From Bacillota bacterium (lineage in GTDB: Bacteria; Bacillota; Clostridia; Christensenellales; SZUA-584), in the NCBI GenBank assembly GCA_023408075.1, contig JAEYKW010000036.1, positions 1-63,559 on the forward strand: 63,559 bases of DNA, read 5' to 3'. This document shows positions 56,381-63,559 of the stretch, piece by piece. A program made the position numbers and the translations under genes. Position 1 is the stretch's first letter. The number at the start of each line of letters is the position of its first letter. The notes beneath the pieces are model-generated. The model saw only the letters and a program-made list of their open reading frames with translations. It was not told where the DNA came from and searched no databases.

Positions 56381-58471
56381 TCAGCCTTGGCCGAATTCCT
56401 TGCCTGCCGCGACATATGCCTGCTCAAACAGATAGAGCTGGCTGTTGATCTTCTTTTCGTCTTCGGGTGCTGTCTGGCGCTGGTACGAGCCGTCTGTCAG
56501 CAATAGGCGCGCCTTGACGTTGTCGTGGAACACGGCTTCCAGCATGCTCTCAATACGCGCCGCAATCGCCGCGTCGAGCACCGGGCAGGCCACTTCAATG
56601 CGCCGCTCGGTGTTGCGCGTCATCCAGTCCGCAGACGAAATATACACGCGCTTGCGCGGCCCCTCACCGAAGCAGTAAACACGCGAATGCTCCAAAAAGC
56701 GCCCCACGATGCTGACCACCGTGATGTTGTCGGTCACATCCGGTACGCCCGGCCGCAGGCAGCAGATGCCGCGGATGATGAGCCGGATTGCCACACCCGC
56801 TTTGGAGGCTTCGATGAGCTTGTCGATAATGACTTTGTCGGTCAGCGAGTTGAACTTCGCGAAAACAAATGCGTTCTCCCCTTTTTGCGCGTGCTCAATT
56901 TCCGCCTGTATCAGGTTCACAATCGATGACCGCATAGAGCTCGGCGCGACCAGCAGATGCTTATAGCTGCCTTGAACATTGTTAACGAGAATGTCGTTAA
57001 AAAGCGCCACCGCATCAAGCCCGATTTCGGGGTTCGAGGTGATCAGCGACAGATCGGTATACTGCCGCGCGGTGCGCTCGTTGTAGTTGCCCGTGCCGAT
57101 CTGCGAGATGTATTGTATACTCTTGTCGGTTTTGCGTGTGATCAGCGTCACCTTGCAGTGCACCTTGCAGGTATCGATGCCATAAATCACGCGGCAGCCC
57201 GCTTCGGACAGCCTTGTGGCCCATTCAATATTGTCCTCTTCGTCAAACCGTGCGCGCAGCTCCACCACTGCGGTCACATCCTTGCCGTTTTCCGCCGCCT
57301 TAATCAGGCTGCGGATGATATCGGATTCCTTGCCCACGCGGTACAGCGTAATCTTGATGGAGACCACACCCGGGTCATCCGCCGCTTCGTAGAGCAGCCG
57401 GATAAACGGCCGCATCGATTCGAACGGATAAGCCAGCAGCAGGTCCTGCGAGAGTGCCTGCTCCATGATGCTCTCCTCGGACTTCAAATGGCTCGGCGTT
57501 TGCGGGATAAGCGGCTCAAACAGCAGCTTGCCGCGCTGCACTTTGCTCAGCATGTCTTCGATTTTCGGCACGTGCGACAGGTCGAGCGGGCTTTTTGTGA
57601 TAAACACGCGGTTCAATTCGAGGTTGAGCTTTTTGCAGATATACCGGATAAATTCTTTCTTGAGCTTGCCTTGGATTTCAAGGCGCACAGGCGCGAGCTT
57701 CACGCGCTTTTTGAGCAGCTCCTTCATGGTAAACCGGAAGTCCGTATCTTCGTCGAACATCGTCACATCGGTGATGATATCGGCGTTGCGCGTCACGCGG
57801 AATACCATTTTATCAAGCAGATCGTGGCTGCCGAACATCATATCCGCATAGTGGTAGATGACATCCTCGGCCAGCACATAGCGGATGCCCGGGCCCGGCA
57901 GCATCACCACGCGGCTGAATGCGCCCACGGCGGGGATAATGCCGAAATTGGTATCGTGGTGGCTTTCAAAGTAAACGCCGATATAAATGCCCTTGTTGAC
58001 GAGGAATGGAAAGGGATGCCGGTTGTCGATGATCTGCGGGGACAGCAGCGGATAGATCTCGCGCATGTAGTAGTCCTTCACAAATTCTTCGTCCTGCTCA
58101 CCAAGGTCGCTCATATTCAGTCGCCGGATGTTATACCGGGCCAGCTTTTTGATGCACGAATAATAGACGGCGTCCTTATGCGATACAAGCTGGCGTACCT
58201 GCTTTATCAGCGCGCTGATCTGCTCCTTGGGCGAGAGCCCGGTTTTGTTGTCGGCGGGCGCGCCTTTAATGAACGCCTGGTCCTGCAAACTGCCGACGCG
58301 GATCATGAAAAACTCATCGAGATTGTTCATGAATATCGAGATGTATTTGAGACGCTCGAAAATAGGCACATTGATGTCCGCCGCCTCCTCGAGCACGCGC
58401 TCGTTAAACATAAGCCAGCTCAGCTCACGGTTGATATACAAAGATTCAGTCGGCTTTGGCTTTTTGTTCAT
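56381..58471 (-). CDS. ppk1: Polyphosphate kinase 1
   Basis: Protein of 696 residues, full length. The N-terminal region contains RELSWLMFNERVLEEA. The catalytic His is in KVHCKVTLITRK (near 439, His435 in E. coli) and the second is in FLEHSRVYCFG (near 594). RARFDEEDNIEWATRL and ALSQDLLLAYPFESM are also present. It makes polyphosphate from ATP reversibly. Its start overlaps the ppx stop by 4 bp; last gene of a four-gene polyphosphate operon. Confidence 0.97.
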   Translation of the reverse strand: MNKKPKPTESLYINRELSWLMFNERVLEEAADINVPIFERLKYISIFMNNLDEFFMIRVGSLQDQAFIKGAPADNKTGLSPKEQISALIKQVRQLVSHKDAVYYSCIKKLARYNIRRLNMSDLGEQDEEFVKDYYMREIYPLLSPQIIDNRHPFPFLVNKGIYIGVYFESHHDTNFGIIPAVGAFSRVVMLPGPGIRYVLAEDVIYHYADMMFGSHDLLDKMVFRVTRNADIITDVTMFDEDTDFRFTMKELLKKRVKLAPVRLEIQGKLKKEFIRYICKKLNLELNRVFITKSPLDLSHVPKIEDMLSKVQRGKLLFEPLIPQTPSHLKSEESIMEQALSQDLLLAYPFESMRPFIRLLYEAADDPGVVSIKITLYRVGKESDIIRSLIKAAENGKDVTAVVELRARFDEEDNIEWATRLSEAGCRVIYGIDTCKVHCKVTLITRKTDKSIQYISQIGTGNYNERTARQYTDLSLITSNPEIGLDAVALFNDILVNNVQGSYKHLLVAPSSMRSSIVNLIQAEIEHAQKGENAFVFAKFNSLTDKVIIDKLIEASKAGVAIRLIIRGICCLRPGVPDVTDNITVVSIVGRFLEHSRVYCFGEGPRKRVYISSADWMTRNTERRIEVACPVLDAAIAARIESMLEAVFHDNVKARLLLTDGSYQRQTAPEDEKKINSQLYLFEQAYVAAGKEFGQG

Positions 58472-59382
58472 AGATCCCCCTGCATCGTTTTTTCTATCAG
58501 ATACCCCTCGCGCACGCCGTATTTTGAGAGTATGATGTGTTTCGCGCCTGTCCTTTGCGCCACTGCCAGCAGCGCGACAAGCCCCGGCGTAATCACGTGG
58601 ATGCGCTCGGCCATCAACTTCGAAACAATATCAAAATGCCCGCTGCCTTCCGACAGGTAATTGAGCAGCGCGGTCAAATCTTCCACACTGTACGTATACC
58701 CCTTCTTCGCTTCTTCCGAATGAAACACGGCTTTGTGCAGCTTGGCTGCGGCACGCGCCGTGCCGCCGATGGCATGCATCACATCGCAGCCCGTATGTGC
58801 CGCCCATTTGACTTCGTCCAGACAGGCGTTCATCGCCTGCTGCATTTTCTCTATCTCAACGGCTTCCGGCCGTATACCGGCCACATAGTCCTGATAGAGC
58901 TTCAACGACCCGACAGGCAGGCTTGCGCTGTCCGTCAATTTTGCATTTTGAATATGAATGAGTTCGGTGCTGCCGCCGCCGATGTCCACCGCCAATCCAT
59001 CGCTCAGCCCGACCATATTGACCAGCGCCAGATAATCGTAATGGGCTTCGCGCTGCCACGACATCACATCCACGGAAAGCCCGGTTTCCTGCAGTATCGC
59101 CGCCGTGACCTCCTGTGCGTTTCTCACGCCGCGCAATGACGCCGTCGCGAAGCAAAGCGCCTGCGCGCCCATATCGTCCGCTTTCTTTTTAAGCGCCGCA
59201 ACCACCTCAACCGATTTGGCTATTCCCGCATGCGAAACGCGTCTTTTCTGGATATAGCCGAGTATCCCGAGCATTTCCTTGCTCTTTTTCAGCCGCTTCA
59301 TCCGTCCGCCGGACATATCGTAAACGGCCATGTTCACCGAGTTCGAGCCAAAGTCGATCACGGCGTAAGTCTGTTTGTTCAT
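58468..59382 (-). CDS. ppx: Exopolyphosphatase/pppGpp phosphatase (Ppx/GppA family), copy 1
   Basis: Protein of 304 residues with the ASKHA fold: phosphate-1 loop VIDFGSNSVNMAVYD, catalytic Glu region ATASLRGVRNAQEV, phosphate-2 loop VDIGGGSTELIHI and AIGGTARA. It is the short two-domain form without the C-terminal HD domain of E. coli Ppx. It lies between the CHAD gene and ppk1, with 4-bp overlaps at both ends. Confidence 0.92.
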   Translation of the reverse strand: MNKQTYAVIDFGSNSVNMAVYDMSGGRMKRLKKSKEMLGILGYIQKRRVSHAGIAKSVEVVAALKKKADDMGAQALCFATASLRGVRNAQEVTAAILQETGLSVDVMSWQREAHYDYLALVNMVGLSDGLAVDIGGGSTELIHIQNAKLTDSASLPVGSLKLYQDYVAGIRPEAVEIEKMQQAMNACLDEVKWAAHTGCDVMHAIGGTARAAAKLHKAVFHSEEAKKGYTYSVEDLTALLNYLSEGSGHFDIVSKLMAERIHVITPGLVALLAVAQRTGAKHIILSKYGVREGYLIEKTMQGDL

Positions 59383-60842
59383 AAGGTATCTTCCAGCGCT
59401 TTAATATCGTTGCGGCAGTCCTTCCAAACGCTGACCGCCTCGTTTTGCATCTCCGGCAGGCTCTCCGCAAAAACACCGCAGCATACGCCGCAGAGCAGCG
59501 CAATATCGGCGCTGTTTTCTTCTGCCGAAACCTGCTGCAGCGTTTTGATGTGCGATGCGGTATCACCCACCATGCCGAATTCATCCTGCAGCCTTTTGCA
59601 GCTTTTTGTGGCTTTGCCGAGCCGCTTGACCGTCACCGCCGCCAGGCTTTCGAGCGCATAGCGCAGCTTGCGGATTTTCTTGCGGTACGCATGCATCAAT
59701 TCTATGTCGTACAATTCGGCTTTTTTATACACATTCAGTTCAACGGTCCACTCTTTTATTCTTTCCGTTGCTTTTATGATATCCTCATTGGTGAGTCCCT
59801 CATGCATATTTTTATGCGTCTGCACCCAAAACGCGGCAATGCCGTCCGCATAGCTGCCATTTTCATAAATATTCATAAGCTCTTCGCCGCGGGCATCGCG
59901 CTTTTCAGCCAGCCTTTGCCTGAGCGGCGAAAAATCAAAATCCCGGTGCATTGACGAGACGGTATCAATCTCATCGGCCAGCAGGTCAAGCGCGCGGGTG
60001 CTGTCGGTATCGTCGATCATTCTGTCAAGAAAGTCCTTATATGATGAGGCTTTTTCTCCGAAGGCGTCTTCAAAAACTTCCACGAGCGTGATCAGCTTTC
60101 TCGCCGCCACGCGCAGCTTGAATATGCTCTCTTTGTCAAAACCGTTCACGCCGAGCGCCACATAGGCTTTGACGAGCTCGAACAGGCGAGTGCCGAGCAA
60201 TCGCACAGACGCGGCCTGCACTGTTTTTTTAATTCTCTTTTCATTGATGGACGGGTAGCAGCCGTCTGCACGCAGCCGCATGGCTTCCATATATGGCGGC
60301 GCACACGGTGTAAGCGCACCAAAAGCGGCCAGCTGCTCCGGTACCGGGCAGTCGCCGTCATCCATGCTTTGAACCGACAGCGCGCAAAGCTCGCGCTGTT
60401 CACCGTTGTCTTCAAAATGTGAAAGCATGCGGACCAGCAGGCATGCCGGAACGTCATCCAGAACGAGAATCCGTTTTTTCTGCTCGAACGCAGATACGAA
60501 CTGTATCTGCAGCGGTGCGCCGTTCAGTATGCCGCAGAGTTTTTCATAGACGTTTCGGGGAAAAAGCGATAAGTCCACGCCGGAATCGGGTAGGTCAGCC
60601 GTATACTCACCCGCAAACAGCCGGTCCGTGAAAACAGCCGTCTGTTTCAGCACGCCGCCGGTGTCCGCGATCATAAACACGGCGTCATTCTCCATAAGCG
60701 CCATGTCCGCCGTATCGAGATACAGGCATTCAATCAGCGAAGGGTCTTCGCTTTTTTTGAGAATGTTTTTTAAATCGCCGCTCTTGATAATGCCGCTGCC
60801 CTGTGCCGGCTTAAACCACGTTTTGTTTTCCATAGCCTCCAT
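59379..60842 (-). CDS. CHAD domain protein with degenerate CYTH-like N-terminal domain
   Basis: About 487 residues. The N-terminal half (about 1-190) has traces of a CYTH/triphosphate-tunnel fold (ECLYLDTADMALMENDAVF, QKKRILVLDDVPACLL), but the usual ExExK motif is not evident. The C-terminal CHAD domain (about 205-480) has VHKLRVAARKL-like FKLRVAARKLITLVEVFE and MHAYRKKIRKLRYALESL, the basic helices that bind polyphosphate. CHAD proteins coat polyphosphate granules in bacteria. The start is ATG 60842 or 60833. Its place between two ppx genes supports the role. Confidence 0.88.
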   Translation of the reverse strand: MEAMENKTWFKPAQGSGIIKSGDLKNILKKSEDPSLIECLYLDTADMALMENDAVFMIADTGGVLKQTAVFTDRLFAGEYTADLPDSGVDLSLFPRNVYEKLCGILNGAPLQIQFVSAFEQKKRILVLDDVPACLLVRMLSHFEDNGEQRELCALSVQSMDDGDCPVPEQLAAFGALTPCAPPYMEAMRLRADGCYPSINEKRIKKTVQAASVRLLGTRLFELVKAYVALGVNGFDKESIFKLRVAARKLITLVEVFEDAFGEKASSYKDFLDRMIDDTDSTRALDLLADEIDTVSSMHRDFDFSPLRQRLAEKRDARGEELMNIYENGSYADGIAAFWVQTHKNMHEGLTNEDIIKATERIKEWTVELNVYKKAELYDIELMHAYRKKIRKLRYALESLAAVTVKRLGKATKSCKRLQDEFGMVGDTASHIKTLQQVSAEENSADIALLCGVCCGVFAESLPEMQNEAVSVWKDCRNDIKALEDTL

Positions 60843-61788
60843 CCGTTTCCGGCCTGCGCACCGGCGATACCGCTGCGGCATCTTTGTGATTCAGTATGTT
60901 GTCGATGAGGTATCCTTCGCGCACGCCGTAAGTGCTGAATTTCACACGGCTGACGCCTGCCGCCTTTGCGAGCCGCCAAAGCGCAACAGCACCGGGCATA
61001 AACGTGAATATGCGCCCGGAGGCATGCCTCGCGATGAGGCGGATTCCCTCCACATCCATGTCCATCAATGTCTGGCATGTGAGCTTCAGCTCTTTGGCGT
61101 CAATCTCGTAGGCGTCCGCCGGTACGCTGCTGCCGCATAAGCTTTTATGAATTTCAGCCAATGCACGCGCCGTACCGCCGGTACACACCATTGTCTGCCC
61201 TTGTGCTTCGCTGAGCCAGTCTATTTCCGTCAGCTTTTTATCTATATAGGCTTTGAGCCTTTTTAATTCCTGTTTGGAGGGAAAAATGCGGCTGACAAAA
61301 CGGGTGCTTAAGTTCACGCACCCGATATCAACGCTTTGCGCATGCGCGATGCCGCCGTCTGCCATCAAGGCGGCTTCGAGGCTGCCGCCGCCGAGATCCA
61401 CAAACAAAGCGCCATCAAGGCTGTGGATAAACCTTGCGCCTGCCATCTGAAAGCGGGCTTCCTCTTCGCCGCTCAGCACGCGCACGTTGAAACCGGTAAA
61501 AGCCGTGATCATACCGGTTAATTCCGCAGGATTATTGACAGCCCGAAACGGTGCCGTGGCAATACAATCGATCCGCTCAGGGCGAAAATGCGCCGCGACG
61601 TCGGCAAGCTGCCTGACCGCGTAAAGCATGTTTCTTTTGCCCTCGTCTCTCATGGCACCGTTATGCACATAATCGATCAACTGAACAAACTCTTTCTTAT
61701 TGAAGATGCATTCAAATCCGTCGCGCGTAATGTCATACACCACAACGCGTATCGTGTTGGACCCGATGTCGATGATGCCGTATCTCAT
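60811..61788 (-). CDS. ppx: Exopolyphosphatase (Ppx/GppA family), copy 2
   Basis: Protein of 325 residues from ATG 61788. Seen: IIDIGSNTIRVVVYDI, TAPFRAVNNPAELT, VDLGGGSLEAAL and CTGGTARALAEI. It is also the short form. It is clearly diverged from copy 1, so this is an old duplication and not a recent one. First gene of the operon; its end overlaps the CHAD gene by about 30 bp. Confidence 0.91.
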   Translation of the reverse strand: MRYGIIDIGSNTIRVVVYDITRDGFECIFNKKEFVQLIDYVHNGAMRDEGKRNMLYAVRQLADVAAHFRPERIDCIATAPFRAVNNPAELTGMITAFTGFNVRVLSGEEEARFQMAGARFIHSLDGALFVDLGGGSLEAALMADGGIAHAQSVDIGCVNLSTRFVSRIFPSKQELKRLKAYIDKKLTEIDWLSEAQGQTMVCTGGTARALAEIHKSLCGSSVPADAYEIDAKELKLTCQTLMDMDVEGIRLIARHASGRIFTFMPGAVALWRLAKAAGVSRVKFSTYGVREGYLIDNILNHKDAAAVSPVRRPETDGGYGKQNVV

Positions 61789-62169
61789 AATCCCCAAGCC
61801 TTATAAAATGATATGATTCTACAAATTTATTGTACATGATTACACCGTTGATACATTAAGAGATTGTAAAGGCGGTGTTTTGATTTGGTTAATGTTCGAT
61901 ATGTGGTTTATGGTTCAGCACAAAGAATACCGTTTGTTTATCGTTTCATTATGCTGCAAATATCCATCGATCGTCCGCAAACGCGGATGCCGGAGTGATG
62001 GCCCATGCTTTTAAGACAGCCGCAGAGGTACCTTGCAGCCCGGCCTGCTCCGCTTCATTATGCACCTATTCACCAGTTTCAGCCCGTATGGATAAAATAA
62101 TAATAAGGGCGCTGGGTCATGCAGCACCATCATCCGAACTTCGAAGTTTTCTCAGGGAGGTGTAAGGCT
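61789..62169. other. Divergent intergenic region between the polyphosphate operon and the CgeB-type gene
   Basis: No supported gene. AT-rich DNA at 61800-61950 should hold the promoter of the polyphosphate operon, but I see no clean -35/-10 pair and no Pho-box repeats. Confidence 0.4.
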
Positions 62170-63141
62170 ACGAAATTTATATTTTTGGTAACATCGCCGA
62201 TGATGCGGCTTGGCCTGCTTACCGGCTTTCAAAAGCTCGGGTTCGATACCGGCTGTTTCCCTCACCACAGCTGGATGGACCTCGATGAAACCGAGGGAAG
62301 CGCACTGCTTACGCAATGCTTTGATGATGCCCAGCCCGACTATTTGATCCTGAGCGGATACGCACCCAAATATTTTGGCATCATCCCCGACCTGTGCAAA
62401 CAGCACGGCGCAGGCTTTATCTACTGGGCCACAGAAGACCCCGTCGGATTCGATCAAACCCTCTTTCTCGCTCAAAAGGCCGATTTTGTTTTCACCACAA
62501 CGCTCGAATGCATACCGGATTACCGGCAGCACGGCATTTACGCCCGGCTGCTGCTTTTTGCCTGCAGCCCTGAATTCCATCAGACCGGGCAGTACAACGC
62601 GGATTACGATGTCGATCTCGCTCTTGCCGCCAGCTTTTACAGCTGGGAGGCACGAATCAGAGGGCTTGATATTATACTCGACGCCGCTAAAGAGAGCGGC
62701 GGCAGCCTCAAGGTCTGGGGCGCGGGATGGCTCAGAAAACCGGGACAAGACCGGCTCGGCAACCCCGAATACTACCGCGGCTATCTGCCCAACGACCAGT
62801 TTCCTGATTTGTGCGCAAGCGCAAAAATCATTCTCGGCATTCAGTGCGACGACTCATCGGAAACCCAGACGTCGATGCGGCCTTACGAGGTGCTCGGCTG
62901 CCGCGGCTTTCATTTGGCCCAATGGACAAAAGCGACAGTGAGCCTGTTTAAAGACGGCAAGCATCTTGTGACTGCGGCCACCAAAGAAGAGGCTCTGGAC
63001 AAAATCCGTTTCTATCTGTCTCATCCCGATGAACGCAGCAAGATCGCCGAGCAGGGGCAGCAGTATGTATACGCCCACCACACGTACGAGCATCGCGTCA
63101 GAGATGTCATTCTCCCCAGACTGTCGCTGAAAACCCAATAA
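62170..63141 (+). CDS. CgeB-type glycosyltransferase (spore surface), apparent ACG start
   Basis: About 323 residues from codon 62170. The family N-terminus is MKFxFVTSPMM-like; here it reads ACG-AAA-TTT (T/M-KFIFLVTSPMM), preceded by GGGAGG at a 9-nt distance, ideal for a start. The ACG in place of ATG suggests a one-base change or a rare start. An in-frame ATG at 62119 lies upstream of that ribosome site. C-terminal motifs are SAKIILGIQCDDSSETQTSMRP-type and YEVLGCRGFHLAQWT, followed by TYEHRVRDVI, as in CgeB/Glyco_trans_1_2. CgeB proteins decorate the outer spore layer. Transcribed alone. Confidence 0.82.
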   Translation, partial: TKFIFLVTSPMMRLGLLTGFQKLGFDTGCFPHHSWMDLDETEGSALLTQCFDDAQPDYLILSGYAPKYFGIIPDLCKQHGAGFIYWATEDPVGFDQTLFLAQKADFVFTTTLECIPDYRQHGIYARLLLFACSPEFHQTGQYNADYDVDLALAASFYSWEARIRGLDIILDAAKESGGSLKVWGAGWLRKPGQDRLGNPEYYRGYLPNDQFPDLCASAKIILGIQCDDSSETQTSMRPYEVLGCRGFHLAQWTKATVSLFKDGKHLVTAATKEEALDKIRFYLSHPDERSKIAEQGQQYVYAHHTYEHRVRDVILPRLSLKTQ

Positions 63142-63440
63142 ACAGAAAGCTCCATAAATGTCCGTCCGCAGCAGGTGATATCCGGTACGCGACCGGAAGT
63201 AATTTAAAGCGCACTCAGCAGCCACCCTTTTTAAGTAACTTTCACAATCAGCACAATCTCGAAATATGCCGGATCAGGTATTGAGTACGATTTGTATCAT
63301 ACCGACTGTGTTCTATATATTTTGCAGCAACCATTTCCGGTCTCTGAAGCAAACAGCGGGCGCGGCTATAATGATACGACAGATTCTGCCGACATTTTGA
63401 AACGCTTTTTCAGTCCATTCAAGCTTTGAGTCCAAGTCAT

Positions 63441-63515
63441 AACCACCCGTCCAACGGGTGGTTTGCACTAGGGCTATAAGCCCTATGTTACCGGCCAGCG
63501 CCTAAAGACGCTGGC
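63441..63515. repeat. Triple-hairpin element, possible IS200/IS605-type end
   Basis: Three perfect hairpins in a row: AACCACCCGT-CCA-ACGGGTGGTT (63441-63463), TAGGGCT-ATA-AGCCCTA (63469-63485) and GCCAGCG...CGCTGGC (63494-63515). Subterminal hairpins of this type mark IS200/IS605 elements and derived repeats. The window ends 44 bp later, so any transposase would lie outside. The rest of 63142-63559 holds no gene. Confidence 0.5.
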
Positions 63516-63559
63516 TTTCACATCCGTTCAAGCCTCTAATGCCTTTGCCACTTTTGCCA

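Noticed and set aside
56957..58660. 567-codon open frame opposite ppk1, and similar long frames opposite the exporter (31870-33690), the GS-like gene (23782-24993) and the FAD genes (17239-18183, 18532-19656)
   Set aside because: They are antisense to clear genes in GC-biased DNA, have no ribosome sites and give His/Arg-rich proteins with no family features.
1..63559. CRISPR arrays, rRNA or tRNA genes, replication origin
   Set aside because: I saw no regularly spaced repeats, no tRNA-like cloverleaf with a TTCRA loop and no rRNA sequence; tRNA-scan and covariance searches were not possible.

Overview
The window looks like a chromosomal piece of a spore-forming, anaerobic member of the Bacillota, most likely class Clostridia. 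Evidence seen in the sequence: a spoIIID gene, a SpoIID-type peptidoglycan protein, a CgeB-type spore glycosyltransferase, strong Shine-Dalgarno sites (AAGGAG/GGAGG), FabT-type fatty-acid control, and oxidoreductases built on ferredoxin domains. Most of the window is moderately GC-rich. One block (about 12.7-16.65 kb) is clearly AT-rich and looks acquired. I cannot name the species. No rRNA, tRNA or CRISPR array was seen.

Layout. 0-4.6 kb: left-edge gene tail, a chemoreceptor, an NAD-epimerase pair, spoIIID. 4.9-7.7 kb: large secreted leucine-rich-repeat/Ig-like protein. 7.8-9.2 kb: DegV (FakB-type) and FabT-like regulator under a consensus promoter bracketed by two TTTGA-N3-TCAAA sites. 9.6-12.6 kb: a membrane-anchored cohesin protein and a SpoIID enzyme ending in a dockerin, adjacent in one operon. 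12.8-16.65 kb: AT-rich defence island with Gabija (gajAB) and a small two-helix membrane protein, each preceded by a copy of the same 49-bp element. 16.7-28.6 kb: a ten-gene operon plus its regulator. It encodes an APC permease, a glutamine-synthetase homologue with an altered ammonium site, three separate glutamate-synthase-like subunits, a four-subunit ferredoxin/flavin dehydrogenase and RidA. This is the parts list of an N-methylglutamate-type amine pathway in anaerobic form, with a perfect promoter, two candidate attenuators and a structured leader. 28.9-36.9 kb: small membrane protein, lipoprotein, TetR/MFS exporter with palindromic operators, metallo-hydrolase, GntR regulator. 36.9-45.9 kb: ECF sigma factor cluster, radical SAM enzyme, thioredoxin/Crp pair, aldehyde dehydrogenase and assorted small genes. 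46.3-50.7 kb: typA, a MocR regulator and divergent EamA exporter. 50.8-54.1 kb: HD-GYP, CheW, chemoreceptor operon. 54.1-54.5 kb: MITE-like element. 55.8-61.8 kb: amidase and a four-gene polyphosphate operon (ppx, CHAD, ppx, ppk1). 62.1-63.1 kb: CgeB-type gene that seems to start with ACG. The window ends in a triple hairpin of the kind found at IS200/IS605 ends.

Working together: the amine operon would import an amine, couple it to glutamate, oxidise the adduct and recycle glutamate. The cohesin protein would hold the SpoIID-dockerin enzyme at the membrane. The polyphosphate operon holds synthesis, binding and degradation in one transcript. Functions are inferred from motifs read by eye; no database search was possible.
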